A DNA stretch of 64,000 nucleotides from Chryseobacterium sp. IHB B 17019 (GCF_001456155.1 NZ_CP013293.1:1116001-1180000), one strand, 5' to 3'. Shown: positions 9,868-17,559, counted from the first letter of the stretch. Made by a program: numbers and translations. The notes: generated from the letters alone by a model not told the origin.

Positions 9868-10383
9868 ATGAAAAAAACAACAATACTCTTCACCCTAATC
9901 TTATTTGTACTAAGCTTTACAGCAGTTTCGGCTCAAACCAAATTTGAAAAAGAGAAAACAGAAATCGGCAAAATGCTTGATGAATTCAACGTTGCTGCGG
10001 CAAAAGCTGATTATAATAATTATTTCAATTTTTATGCTGATGAATCTACCTTTATTGGAACAGACGCCACCGAAATTTGGGATAAAAAAGCGTTCATGGC
10101 TTGGGCAAAACCTTATTTCGACAAAAAGAAAACCTGGAATTTCACATCCTTAAAAAGAAATATCTATTTCAGCAAAGACGAAAAACTGGCTTGGTTTGAT
10201 GAATTATTGGATACCCAAATGAAAATCTGCCGTGGTTCCGGAGTGGTCGAAAAAATCAACGGGCAATGGAAAGTGAAGCAATATGTACTTTCTGTAACTG
10301 TTCCCAACGAGATTGTGGATAAAGTGGTTGTAGAAAAAACGCCTATCGAAAATATATTAATTGAAAAATTAAAAGCTGAATAA
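9868..10383 (+). CDS. Small secreted NTF2/SnoaL-like protein
   Basis: A signal peptide ends at AVSAQ (about residue 21). The mature part of about 150 residues resembles the NTF2-like cone fold (DUF4440/SnoaL_3 type): ...MLDEFNVAAAKADYNNYFNFYADESTFIGTDATEIWDKKAF... and a late GQWKVKQYVLS strand. These proteins bind small ligands; no catalytic residues can be assigned. The ATG at 9868 is chosen because it opens a clean signal peptide; the frame extends upstream through a hairpin without a good start. Its stop codon shares one base with the MFS start (TAATG), so the two are translationally coupled and it probably belongs to the starch locus. Confidence 0.85.
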   Translation: MKKTTILFTLILFVLSFTAVSAQTKFEKEKTEIGKMLDEFNVAAAKADYNNYFNFYADESTFIGTDATEIWDKKAFMAWAKPYFDKKKTWNFTSLKRNIYFSKDEKLAWFDELLDTQMKICRGSGVVEKINGQWKVKQYVLSVTVPNEIVDKVVVEKTPIENILIEKLKAE

Positions 10384-11783
10384 TGGAGCTGTCAAAAACT
10401 TCACCTTCAAGAAGGAAAAAACCGAATCTTTCAATGGCTCAGATCATCAATATGAGCATGGGATTTTTGGGAATTCAGATGGCTTTTGGTTTACAAAACG
10501 GAAATGCGAGTAGAATTCTGGCTAATTTCGGGGCTGATGTTCATGAATTGTCATGGTTTTGGCTGGTGGCACCAATTACGGGATTGATCGTTCAGCCAAT
10601 TATAGGCCATATGGGTGACAATACTTGGAGTCCGCTTGGTCGAAGAAAGCCTTATTTTTTAATAGGCGCGGTTTTATGCGCCATCGGTTTGGTTATGCTT
10701 CCGAATGCCGCTTCAGTAACGCAAATGATGGCGGCAAGCGTTTTATTATTAGCCGTAATTTTTCTGGCGATGATGGATGCCGCAATCAATGTGGCGATGG
10801 AACCTTTCCGTGCCTTGGTAGGAGATATGTTGCCGAAACATCAAGGGACGATCGGCTTTTCCGTTCAGACTATTTTAATAGGAATCGGGGCGGTTATCGG
10901 TTCGAAACTACCCAACTGGCTGACAAAATGGGGCGTTTCAAATTCGGCTCCAAAAGGTTTTGTGGCGGATAATGTGATTTTTGCGTTTTACATTGGTGCG
11001 GCAGTTTTAATTTTATCAATTCTATATACAATTTTCACCACCAAAGAATATTCACCGGAAGAATTTGCTTCATTTGAAGGCGGAAAAGAAGTAGAGCAAA
11101 AATCGAAATTCTCGGATATTTTTAAAGATTTTAAAAATGCACCTTCTCAGATGAAAAAATTGGGAATTGTACAGTTTTTCTCTTGGTTTGCTTTGTTTAC
11201 GATGTGGGTTTTTACGACGAGTGCTTTGGCGACTCATCATTTCGGACTCTCACCTGATGATACGCATTCTGCAGAATTTAATAAGGCAGGGGATTTAACG
11301 GGAAGTTTATTTGGAAGCTACAATCTCTATGCGATTTTCTTTGCATTTGCTTTGACTCCGATTGCAAAATTTATAGGTAAAAAACAAACTCACGCTTTGG
11401 CTTTGGCTTGTGGTGGTTTAGGATTAATTTCCATGTATTTTATTAAAGATATTAATAGTCTTTGGATTTCAATGGTGGGACTAGGATTTGCCTGGGCAAG
11501 TATTTTAGCAATGCCTTATGCAATGTTGATAGACTCAATTCCGCAAAAGAAAATGGGAGTGTATATGGGAATTTTCAACTTTTTTATTGTGATTCCGCAA
11601 ATCATCAACGGAATTTTCGGAGGCCCGATTGTAAGTAAAGTTTTTGGGAGTTATGCCATCGATTATGTTGTGGTAGGTGGTGTTTGTATGTTGTTGGGAG
11701 CTGTATTAACATTAATTTTCGTTAAATCAGAACATGATTCACCAAAAGAAATTGAAGAAGAAATTCAACAGGTGCATTTTTAG
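10383..11783 (+). CDS. MFS sugar transporter, SLC45/GPH-like, probably maltose or maltodextrin
   Basis: Inner-membrane carrier of 466 residues with about 12 transmembrane segments. The loop after helix 2 reads GDNTWSPLGRRKPYF, which resembles the signature of the SLC45 sucrose/H+ symporter and bacterial maltose-carrier group rather than drug exporters. Coupled to the preceding NTF2-like gene through a TAATG overlap and last in the starch locus, it is best explained as the uptake step for maltose or short maltodextrins made by the GH13 enzyme. Substrate is inferred from position. Confidence 0.88.
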   Translation: MELSKTSPSRRKKPNLSMAQIINMSMGFLGIQMAFGLQNGNASRILANFGADVHELSWFWLVAPITGLIVQPIIGHMGDNTWSPLGRRKPYFLIGAVLCAIGLVMLPNAASVTQMMAASVLLLAVIFLAMMDAAINVAMEPFRALVGDMLPKHQGTIGFSVQTILIGIGAVIGSKLPNWLTKWGVSNSAPKGFVADNVIFAFYIGAAVLILSILYTIFTTKEYSPEEFASFEGGKEVEQKSKFSDIFKDFKNAPSQMKKLGIVQFFSWFALFTMWVFTTSALATHHFGLSPDDTHSAEFNKAGDLTGSLFGSYNLYAIFFAFALTPIAKFIGKKQTHALALACGGLGLISMYFIKDINSLWISMVGLGFAWASILAMPYAMLIDSIPQKKMGVYMGIFNFFIVIPQIINGIFGGPIVSKVFGSYAIDYVVVGGVCMLLGAVLTLIFVKSEHDSPKEIEEEIQQVHF

Positions 11784-11880
11784 GTTTAGAATTTAGAAAC
11801 TAGAAATTGTAAATTTTTTTAAAAACAGGATCTGTCAAAAGAAAATACAAAATATTCCGTTTAATTCTTAAATTTGACTC

Positions 11881-12345
11881 ATGCGAAAGAATCTTTATCT
11901 CATCATTATATCATTTTCTCTTGTGAGTTGCTATACTTACCAGGTCAAAAAACAGGTGGATCCGGCAATCGATAATAATCAATCTAAAAAGGGTGCAGCT
12001 CTTGCTAATGGTAGTTCAGCACAATCGAAAAATATAGCTGAAGCTCAAAATCTGAATTCACAACAAACACCTGCCCCTGTCAATATTCAGGAGAAACTTG
12101 CCCCTAATAAAAATGTTAGAATTGATGTTGATGGCAAAACCTATAAAATAATAGTTGACCGCTGGGAAAGTGACAGCCTGGTTGCACATCCTGTTCATAA
12201 TCCTAAAAAAATTCTCAAATTCCACAAGAACCAGATCAATGGCGAGAGAATTGCTGAAAAACGCTTTTCACAACCCATCGCTGATATCATTACTGTTGTT
12301 GCTTATACCGGTATTGGTGTTGGAATTTGGGCTCTTTTGAATTAA
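11881..12345 (+). CDS. Unrecognised small lipoprotein
   Basis: 154 residues. The N-terminus MRKNLYLIIISFSLVSC is a lipoprotein signal with the Cys at residue 17. A low-complexity, Asn/Gln/Ala-rich linker (about 25-80) follows, then a compact domain with NVRIDVDGKTYKIIVDRWESDSLVAH, and a C-terminal hydrophobic segment (IITVVAYTGIGVGIWALLN) that could span or touch a membrane. No function is recognised. It stands alone on the + strand, 97 bp after the MFS gene, and is followed by a strong hairpin. Confidence 0.75.
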   Translation: MRKNLYLIIISFSLVSCYTYQVKKQVDPAIDNNQSKKGAALANGSSAQSKNIAEAQNLNSQQTPAPVNIQEKLAPNKNVRIDVDGKTYKIIVDRWESDSLVAHPVHNPKKILKFHKNQINGERIAEKRFSQPIADIITVVAYTGIGVGIWALLN

Positions 12346-12380
12346 TTTCTTATTACTTGTAAAAACAAAAAATATCAAAT

Positions 12381-12427
12381 AAACAATTGTCAATAGCAGT
12401 ACACTAACTATTGACAATTGTTTTAAT
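12381..12427. terminator. Bidirectional terminator-like hairpin
   Basis: AAACAATTGTCAATAG and CTATTGACAATTGTTT form a perfect 16-bp stem around 11 bases; A-rich before and TTTTAA after. It sits between the convergent lipoprotein and azoreductase genes and could end both transcripts. Confidence 0.75.
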
Positions 12428-12455
12428 GCGAATATTGAAAGTTCTACATTACTTT

Positions 12456-13055
12456 TTACGCCAAAACCGCCTCGATTTTGGAAATAGCTTTCGACAAATT
12501 TTCTTCCTTCACCTGCGGAATCATGGTTCCCTGTGTTTGAAAAACTTCAACATCAGTAATTCCAATGAACCCGAACAAAGTTCTTAAATAATGTTCCATG
12601 TTTTCAATAAGCCCATTCTCATAAACTCCACCTGCTGCAAAGGTTAAATACAGTTTTTTATTTTGCAGAAGGCCTTTTGGCGTTCCGTCGGCATAAGAAA
12701 ATGTTTTTCCGGCAACCGAAATACTGTCGATCCAAGATTTTAAAGTAGATGGAAAAGTGAAGTTGTAAAAAGGAACTCCAATCACGATAATATCTGCTTC
12801 CTGAATTTGTTTTAATGATTCTTCCGAATATTTTCCAGCCTCTTTTTGCTCATCGTTTTTTTCTTCATCAGCAATCCTTGAAGCATTAAAATGATGAATT
12901 TCCAAGTGAGGAATCGGGTTTGCCGCCAGATCACGAACTACAACTTTACTCCCCGGATTTTTTTCTAACAATTGATCAATAAGGATCTGAGAAAGCTGAT
13001 TGCTCACAGAATTTTCTCCGCTGATACTTGTTCTGATATTTAAAATGTTTGCCAT
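12456..13055 (-). CDS. azoR: FMN-dependent NADH-azoreductase
   Basis: Flavodoxin-like quinone/azo reductase that uses FMN and NADH to reduce quinones by two electrons and so limits redox cycling. The 199-residue chain opens with a flavodoxin strand (ANILNIRTSISGENSVSNQL), has the AzoR-type PFYNFTFPSTLKSWID segment (about 105-120) and an AGGVYENG loop near the flavin. The ATG at 13055 gives normal AzoR length; the open frame upstream would run through the promoter. It is transcribed away from an HxlR-family regulator 90 bp away, a layout that suggests direct control. Confidence 0.93.
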   Translation of the reverse strand: MANILNIRTSISGENSVSNQLSQILIDQLLEKNPGSKVVVRDLAANPIPHLEIHHFNASRIADEEKNDEQKEAGKYSEESLKQIQEADIIVIGVPFYNFTFPSTLKSWIDSISVAGKTFSYADGTPKGLLQNKKLYLTFAAGGVYENGLIENMEHYLRTLFGFIGITDVEVFQTQGTMIPQVKEENLSKAISKIEAVLA

Positions 13056-13103
13056 TTTGTTTAATTTTTTTGTTTTTATTACTGACAAAATTATTGTAAA
13101 TTT

Positions 13104-13138
13104 ACTTTCCAAAGTATAGTGGTTACCTAAAGGAAAGT
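13104..13138. promoter_or_regulatory. Putative HxlR operator in the azoR/hxlR gap
   Basis: ACTTTCC (13104-13110) and GGAAAGT (13132-13138) are perfect inverted half-sites with a 21-base spacer containing GTGGTTACC. On the minus strand a TAATTTTG box follows a TTTG that lies in the left half-site, so binding here would cover the azoR -33 element. Autoregulation by the divergent HxlR protein is an inference. Confidence 0.55.
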
Positions 13139-13145
13139 GAAAAAA

Positions 13146-13514
13146 ATGGAAAAACATACTCATAAAGATTGTATACAGGCTTTAAAGCCGGTTCAGGATA
13201 CATTAGATGTCATTAACGGAAAATGGAAATTGCAGATTATTATTTCATTAAATGCTGGAAACAAACGTTTTACAGAAATTGAAAGAAGTATCCCAAAACT
13301 TACCTCGAAAGTTTTAGCTAAAGAATTAAAGGAACTCGAGCAAAACAATTTGGTCGAAAGAGTGGTCAAAGATACCTATCCCGTTTCCATAGAATATCTC
13401 CCGACGGAACATACAAAAACACTTTTCCCGGTAGTAGAATCCTTAAAACATTGGGGCGAAAATCACCGTAAGCACATTTTCGGAGCTCCGACAGAAGTTG
13501 AAAAAAACGAATAA
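13146..13514 (+). CDS. HxlR/YodB-family winged-helix transcriptional regulator
   Basis: 122-residue DNA-binding regulator of the HxlR fold: LDVINGKWKLQIIISLNAGNKRFTEIERSIPKLTSKVLAKELKELEQNNLVER covers the winged helix-turn-helix, with the wing at TYPVSIEYLPTEHTK. A single cysteine at residue 9 (HTHKDCIQAL) is where quinone- and diamide-sensing YodB-type members carry their sensor Cys. The ATG at 13146 was preferred; a GTG at 13137 in the same frame would add three residues but lies in the inverted repeat. Divergent from azoR, it most likely represses azoR until electrophiles modify the Cys. That role is known for YodB in Bacillus and is inferred here. Confidence 0.88.
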   Translation: MEKHTHKDCIQALKPVQDTLDVINGKWKLQIIISLNAGNKRFTEIERSIPKLTSKVLAKELKELEQNNLVERVVKDTYPVSIEYLPTEHTKTLFPVVESLKHWGENHRKHIFGAPTEVEKNE

Positions 13515-13553
13515 AAAATAGTAATTATAATTACTTATTACTCATTTTTCCGG

Positions 13554-13647
13554 TAGCTATTTCCAGCTTTCCACTATATCTTTTTTGTTACGGCTTCCGC
13601 TTTGCTACAGCCGCAACAAAAAAGGATGCCGTTGCAATCTGGGCTAG
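13554..13647 (+). repeat. 94-bp dispersed repeat, copy 2
   Basis: Begins AGCTATTTCC and ends GGGCTAGG like the copy at 7759. The interior holds a long stem: ATCTTTTTTGTT pairs with AACAAAAAAGGAT (one bulged G), enclosing an ACGG/CCGC step. Same orientation as copies 1 and 3. Confidence 0.85.
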
Positions 13648-13669
13648 GTATTCGTCGATATTTCAATAT

Positions 13670-13726
13670 TTGTCATTGCGAGGAACGAAGCAATCTCATA
13701 AAAAATATAAGCCGAATGACAATCCT
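13670..13726. repeat. GTCATTGCGAGG-type intergenic repeat
   Basis: TTGTCATTGCGAGGAACGAAGCAATCTC, read in two parts, ends with GAATGACAA about 20 bases later, so the outer TTGTCATT/AATGACAA arms pair. Similar TGTCAT...ATGACA elements occur at 22383, 26225, 30490 and 58457. Confidence 0.6.
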
Positions 13727-13765
13727 TTCTTACCCTACGTCAACATTTTCCTAATCCACACTCCC

Positions 13766-13773
13766 TAAATTTG
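13766..13773 (+). promoter_or_regulatory. Candidate -7 box for the pirin gene
   Basis: TAAATTTG fits the flavobacterial -7 consensus TAnnTTTG and lies 18 bp before the pirin ATG. No convincing TTTG -33 element was found at the usual spacing. Confidence 0.45.
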
Positions 13774-13791
13774 TACCATAAATAAAAAGAT

Positions 13792-14520
13792 ATGAAAACA
13801 GTATATCATAAAGCAGATTCAAGAGGTCACGCAGACCACGGTTGGTTGAACAGTTATCACACATTTAGTTTTGCCAATTATCAAAATCCTGAAAGGACAC
13901 ATTTCGGAGTTTTAAGGGTTTTAAATGACGATACCGTTTCTCAGGGAATGGGTTTCGGAACGCACCCTCACAAGGATATGGAAATCATTTCCATTCCATT
14001 AGAAGGTGATTTGGAGCATAAAGATTCAATGGGAACAACGGCTGTTATCAAAAAAGGAGAAATTCAGGTAATGAGTGCAGGAACAGGGATTATGCACAGC
14101 GAATACAACAAAAATAAAGATGAAGCCGTAAAATTCTTACAGATCTGGGTGTTCCCGAGAGAAGTTGGTGTTGAGCCGAGATATGATCAAAAAAGTATTG
14201 TAGAAGGAGAAAAAATCAACGGTTTCCAACAGATTTTATCGCCAAACAAAAACGATGATGGCGTTTGGATTCATCAGGATGCATGGTTCAATTTAGCTAA
14301 TTTCACCAAAGGGAACGGCAAAAATTATATGCTCAACAAAAAAGGAAACGGTGTCTATGCTTTCGTTTTAAAAGGAAGCGCAAAAGTAGGCGACAGAATC
14401 TTAAATGAAAGAGACGGATTAGGAATCTGGGATACTCAAAGCTTTAATATTGAAGCTGTTGAAGACGCAGAAATCCTTTTAATGGAAGTTCCAATGGAAT
14501 TACCTTCCTATTTAAAATAA
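13792..14520 (+). CDS. Pirin family protein (YhhW-like cupin)
   Basis: Bicupin of 242 residues. The N-terminal cupin has the pirin signature: ADHGWLNSYHTFSFANY, FGVLRVLNDD, and the metal-binding set HPHKDMEI (His, His, Glu) with the later GTGIMHSE His. The C-terminal cupin is shorter. YhhW-type pirins can act as quercetin dioxygenases in vitro; the cellular substrate is unknown. It lies among flavin/quinone redox genes (azoreductase, HxlR regulator, FMN reductase), which suggests a shared role in electrophile or quinone stress, but no operon structure proves it. Confidence 0.9.
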   Translation: MKTVYHKADSRGHADHGWLNSYHTFSFANYQNPERTHFGVLRVLNDDTVSQGMGFGTHPHKDMEIISIPLEGDLEHKDSMGTTAVIKKGEIQVMSAGTGIMHSEYNKNKDEAVKFLQIWVFPREVGVEPRYDQKSIVEGEKINGFQQILSPNKNDDGVWIHQDAWFNLANFTKGNGKNYMLNKKGNGVYAFVLKGSAKVGDRILNERDGLGIWDTQSFNIEAVEDAEILLMEVPMELPSYLK

Positions 14521-14544
14521 TAAAATATTTCGCAGCATAAAAAA

Positions 14545-14740
14545 TTCCCTTCCACCGGAGGGCTGGCGAAAATTCAGAATGAATTTTTGACGGGGTGGTT
14601 TAAAATATAAATATTTAGCAAAACTATCTAATCCTTGCTGAGTATAAGCTGAAGGTTTACAAACGTAGTTCAGCCTTTTCAAACTAAAAAAAAATTATGC
14701 AAATTGTCAAAAATCTTTGCGACCTTTGCGCTTTAAAATA
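14545..14740 (+). repeat. Composite intergenic repeat, copy 1
   Basis: Block 1: TCCACCGGAGGG, GGCGAAAATTC, then GAATTTTTGACGGGGTGG (an AAAATTC/GAATTTT hairpin). Block 2: CCTTGCTGAGTATAA. Block 3: CTTTGCGACCTTTGCG with TTAAAATA. The same three blocks in the same order recur at 17245-17425. It fills the 244-bp gap between the pirin and FMN reductase genes. Confidence 0.7.
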
Positions 14741-14764
14741 TAACAATACTTAACATAAAGATAA

Positions 14765-15316
14765 ATGAAAATATTAGCAGTAGCAGGAAGTAATTCTGAT
14801 GCATCAATCAATAAACAACTGGTAACTTACGCAGCAACATTATTTGAAAATGCGGAAGTAGAAATCGTAGATATGAATGATTTTGAAATGCCAATTTACA
14901 AGCATCAGAGAGAAGTTGAAAACGGAGTTCCGCAGGAAGCAAAAGATTTTGCAGCAAAAATAGACAATGCAGACGTTCTTTTAATCTCATTATCCGAGCA
15001 TAATGGAACCTATTCTACAGCATTCAAAAATGTGTTCGACTGGACTTCAAGAATCAAAGAAAGAGCAGTCTGGAATGAAGTTCCAATGTTGTTGATGGCT
15101 ACCGCTCCGGGAGCAAGAGGAGGATTAGGAGTTTTGGAAGCAGCAGAAAAACGTTTTCCATTGCACGGTGGAAATATCGTTGATACTTTTACACTTCCTT
15201 TCTTCAATGATAATTTTGACAAATTGGCTCAAAAAATTTCTAATGAAGAGAAAGACAGTGAATTAAGAGAAAAAATCCAGAAAATTTCGGCTATCGAATC
15301 TATCCTTGAAAAATAG
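14765..15316 (+). CDS. NADPH-dependent FMN reductase family protein
   Basis: Flavodoxin-fold oxidoreductase of 183 residues. The phosphate-binding loop GSNSDASINKQL (8-19) and the SEHNGTYSTAFKNVFDW segment (about 79-95) are hallmarks of the NADPH-dependent FMN reductase/chromate reductase group. A second loop, ATAPGARGG, would line the flavin. It uses FMN and NAD(P)H to reduce quinones, azo compounds or metals; substrate not determinable. Its stop overlaps the start of the promoter for the purine leader, so it probably does not read into purM. Confidence 0.9.
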   Translation: MKILAVAGSNSDASINKQLVTYAATLFENAEVEIVDMNDFEMPIYKHQREVENGVPQEAKDFAAKIDNADVLLISLSEHNGTYSTAFKNVFDWTSRIKERAVWNEVPMLLMATAPGARGGLGVLEAAEKRFPLHGGNIVDTFTLPFFNDNFDKLAQKISNEEKDSELREKIQKISAIESILEK

Positions 15317-15317
15317 A

Positions 15318-15348
15318 TTTGAATATTAATTTAAAATTAATATCTTTG
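15318..15348 (+). promoter_or_regulatory. Promoter of the purM leader transcript
   Basis: TTTG (15318-15321), 19-base spacer, TATCTTTG (15341-15348): a full match to the Bacteroidota sigma-A promoter TTTG-N19-TAnnTTTG. Transcription should start near 15353, about 10 bases before a small ATG ORF. Confidence 0.8.
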
Positions 15349-15362
15349 CAAAAAGAAAAAAG

Positions 15363-15437
15363 ATGAAAATTCAGACCTCTTATAATCAATATTTTTCCAA
15401 GAAAGGGAATATTGTGGGCTCTGAAATTCTGAGATAA
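15363..15437 (+). CDS. Putative 24-residue leader peptide upstream of purM
   Basis: ATG at 15363 opens a 24-codon ORF (starts MKIQTSYNQYF, ends GSEILR, TAA at 15435). It begins about 10 bases after the predicted transcription start and is preceded by an A/G-rich stretch. Only 7 bases separate its stop codon from an 11-bp terminator stem, so a ribosome at the stop would cover the left arm. This spacing suggests a translated leader in an attenuator. No codon run obviously tied to purines is visible. Coding status is not proven. Confidence 0.5.
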   Translation: MKIQTSYNQYFSKKGNIVGSEILR

Positions 15438-15444
15438 AATAACG

Positions 15445-15476
15445 GCCGATAATCTACCAAGATTGTCGGCTTTTTT
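15445..15476 (+). terminator. Intrinsic terminator in the purM leader
   Basis: GCCGATAATCT (15445-15455) pairs fully with AGATTGTCGGC (15460-15470, one G-T wobble) around ACCA, followed by TTTTTTG. It lies between a strong promoter and purM with no annotated gene between, so it looks like an attenuator rather than a gene-end terminator. Confidence 0.85.
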
Positions 15477-15518
15477 GTTTTCTAAATTTGATAAAGTAAT
15501 ATAAAAAGATAAAGACAT

Positions 15519-15571
15519 CAGATGTCAGATCTTAGAATTACAAAAGTCTGTAATCTGAAATCTAACATCCA
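15519..15571 (+). repeat. Hairpin of ATCTAAC-type words before purM
   Basis: GATGTCAGATCTTAGAATTACA pairs with the following TGTAATCTGAAATCTAACATC; the mismatches are mostly C/T or A/G changes that still allow G-U pairs. One of four such gap hairpins in the purine cluster. Confidence 0.6.
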
Positions 15572-15587
15572 AAAATCTAAATAAAGC

Positions 15588-16580
15588 ATGAGCAACACAT
15601 ACAAATCAGCAGGAGTAGACAAAGAAGAAGGGTACAAAACCGTTGACAAGATCAAGAAAGCGGTCGGAGAAACGCACAACTCCAATGTATTGAATCATTT
15701 GGGGAGTTTTGGAGCTTTCTACGAAATCGGAGGATACAAAAATCCTGTTTTGGTTTCGGGAACGGATGGAGTGGGAACGAAGCTGAAAGTAGCTTTAGAC
15801 TCAAAAAAATACGATTCCATTGGTGTAGATTGTTTCGCGATGTGTGCCAACGACATTCTTTGCCACGGTGCAAAGCCATTGTTCTTTTTAGATTATCTGG
15901 CTTGCGGAAAATTGGATTCTGAAATCGCTGCTGAAATCGTTTTAGGAATGGTTGCAGCTTGCAAAGACAACAATTGTGCATTGATTGGTGGTGAAACAGC
16001 CGAAATGCCGGGAATGTATAAGCCTGGAGATTATGATGTTGCAGGATTCTGCGTAGGAATTGTTGAAAAAGATCAGATTATCGACGGTTCTGAAATCAAA
16101 GTGGGTAACAAAATTATCGCGCTACCAAGTTCAGGTTTCCACTCAAACGGATTCTCTCTGGTAAGAAAAGTATTCCCGAATTTTGAAGAAGAATTTGAAG
16201 GAAAACCTTTGTATGAAACGCTTTTAGTTCCTACAAGATTATATTACAAAGACATCCACAAAATCCTTGAAGAAGTTAAAGTTGCAGGAATTGCTCATAT
16301 TACAGGTGGCGGTTTATACGAAAACATTCCTAGAATTATCGGTGAAGGATTATGTGCGACAATCGATGCTTCAAAAATCAAGATTCCAAGCATTATGCTT
16401 GAATTGGAAAAAAGAGGTGGAGTAGCTCGTGAAGAAATGTTCGGAACCTTTAACATGGGTGTCGGAATGATCGTTGTTGTTGATGCACAGCATGCTGAGA
16501 AAGTTTTACACCTTTTAGATGATGCTTACGAAATCGGAGAAATTACTGCAGGAAGCGAAAAGATAGATTTAAAATTCTAA
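15588..16580 (+). CDS. purM: Phosphoribosylformylglycinamidine cyclo-ligase (AIR synthetase)
   Basis: Closes FGAM to AIR with ATP, step 5 of purine synthesis, in the cytosol. The N-terminal ATP-binding half shows SGTDGVGTKLKVA (about 58-70), MCANDILCHGAKPLFFLDYL (about 84-103) and GGETAEMPGMYKPGDYDVAGF (about 133-153); the C-terminal half has HITGGGLYENIPRI. 330 residues is typical. It is first of five purine genes on this strand, 75 bp before purN, and sits behind the leader/terminator arrangement at 15318-15476, which may control it. Confidence 0.97.
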   Translation: MSNTYKSAGVDKEEGYKTVDKIKKAVGETHNSNVLNHLGSFGAFYEIGGYKNPVLVSGTDGVGTKLKVALDSKKYDSIGVDCFAMCANDILCHGAKPLFFLDYLACGKLDSEIAAEIVLGMVAACKDNNCALIGGETAEMPGMYKPGDYDVAGFCVGIVEKDQIIDGSEIKVGNKIIALPSSGFHSNGFSLVRKVFPNFEEEFEGKPLYETLLVPTRLYYKDIHKILEEVKVAGIAHITGGGLYENIPRIIGEGLCATIDASKIKIPSIMLELEKRGGVAREEMFGTFNMGVGMIVVVDAQHAEKVLHLLDDAYEIGEITAGSEKIDLKF

Positions 16581-16651
16581 AAGACATCAGATTTAAGATA
16601 TCAGACGCTAGACTTTAGTCTAAAATCTAGTATCTGATATCTAGCATCTAA
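16581..16651 (+). repeat. Gap hairpin between purM and purN
   Basis: TTAAGATATCAGACGCTAGA and TCTAGTATCTGATATCTAGC form an imperfect stem joined by a short CTTTAG/CTAAAA part. Differences between the arms are mainly transitions. It fills the whole 75-bp gap. Confidence 0.65.
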
Positions 16652-16655
16652 ATTA

Positions 16656-17222
16656 ATGAAAAACTTAGTAATACTTGTTTCAGGTTCAGGGACCAATCTT
16701 CAGAGAATTATCGATACCATTGATAATGGAGAAATCCAGAATGCAAAAGTATCTTTAGTTGTGGCTGACAGAGAATGTTACGGATTGGAAAGAGCCAAAA
16801 ATCACAATATAGAAACCGTTCTGATTCCGAGAGGAAAAAATTTCAGTAACGAATTGGGTAAAATTATCCCTGAAAATACCGATTTAATCGTATTGGCAGG
16901 ATTCTTATCCATTTTAAAACCTGAGTTTTGTGAAAACTGGAAAGGGAAAATAATCAATATCCACCCGGCTATGCTTCCGAAATTTGGAGGAAAAGGGATG
17001 TGGGGACATCATGTTCATAATGCTGTCATTGAAGCTAAAGAAAAAGAAAGTGGAGCAACCGTACATTTTGTGACTTCCGGAATTGATGAAGGGGAAATAA
17101 TTCTTCAAAAATGTTTTGAAATTACAGAAAATGATACGCCGGAAACTGTAGCGGAAAAAGTTCACAAAATAGAATATGAAATTTTCCCAATAGCAATAAA
17201 TAGAGTATTAGGAAATAATTAA
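16656..17222 (+). CDS. purN: Phosphoribosylglycinamide formyltransferase (GART)
   Basis: Transfers the formyl group of 10-formyl-THF to GAR, step 3 of purine synthesis. 188 residues, normal for PurN. LVSGSGTNLQRIID (6-19) binds the phosphate of GAR; INIHPAMLPKFGGKGMWGHHVH (about 106-127) carries the catalytic Asn and His, and the GIDEGEII segment holds the third catalytic residue (Asp). Placed between purM and purH with hairpin-filled gaps; probably read from the purM promoter. Confidence 0.97.
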   Translation: MKNLVILVSGSGTNLQRIIDTIDNGEIQNAKVSLVVADRECYGLERAKNHNIETVLIPRGKNFSNELGKIIPENTDLIVLAGFLSILKPEFCENWKGKIINIHPAMLPKFGGKGMWGHHVHNAVIEAKEKESGATVHFVTSGIDEGEIILQKCFEITENDTPETVAEKVHKIEYEIFPIAINRVLGNN

Positions 17223-17244
17223 AAGATAATTATTAGAGATACAA

Positions 17245-17425
17245 AAATTCTCCTCCTCTGGAGGGGTGGCAAAAATTCAAAGAATTTTTGACGGGGTGGT
17301 AAAAAAAAACATTTAGAATAACTAAAAACATCCACCCTTTGCTGAGTGTAACGCCTTTGCGAACAAAAAGATATTCAGCAAAAAAGAAAAAAACTAGCGC
17401 TCTTTGCGTTAAAAAATTAGTTGTT
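17245..17425 (+). repeat. Composite intergenic repeat, copy 2, in the purN-purH gap
   Basis: Same three blocks as at 14545: CCTCTGGAGGGGTGGC, AAAATTCAAAGAATTTTTGA, CGGGGTGG; then CCTTTGCTGAGTGTAA; then CTCTTTGCGTTAAAA. It takes up about half of the 382-bp gap. The remainder, to the purH start, is A-rich with a TGTCATGCTGAGCC fragment near 17438 and a short hairpin at 17560. Confidence 0.7.
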
Positions 17426-17559
17426 AGTATTAGAGATGTCATGCTGAGCCACTCGAATCATCTCTTTAAAAAAGAAAAAACACATTTAGATTAAAAAAGT
17501 TTCGGAAAACAAGAAAAATCTAAGTAAAAATAAAGTAAAATCGGAGGTGAAAGACCCGG

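Noticed and set aside
13056..13163. Longer azoreductase starting at 13163
   Set aside because: The extension would run through the divergent promoter and inverted repeat, and AzoR proteins start at MANILNI-like strands.
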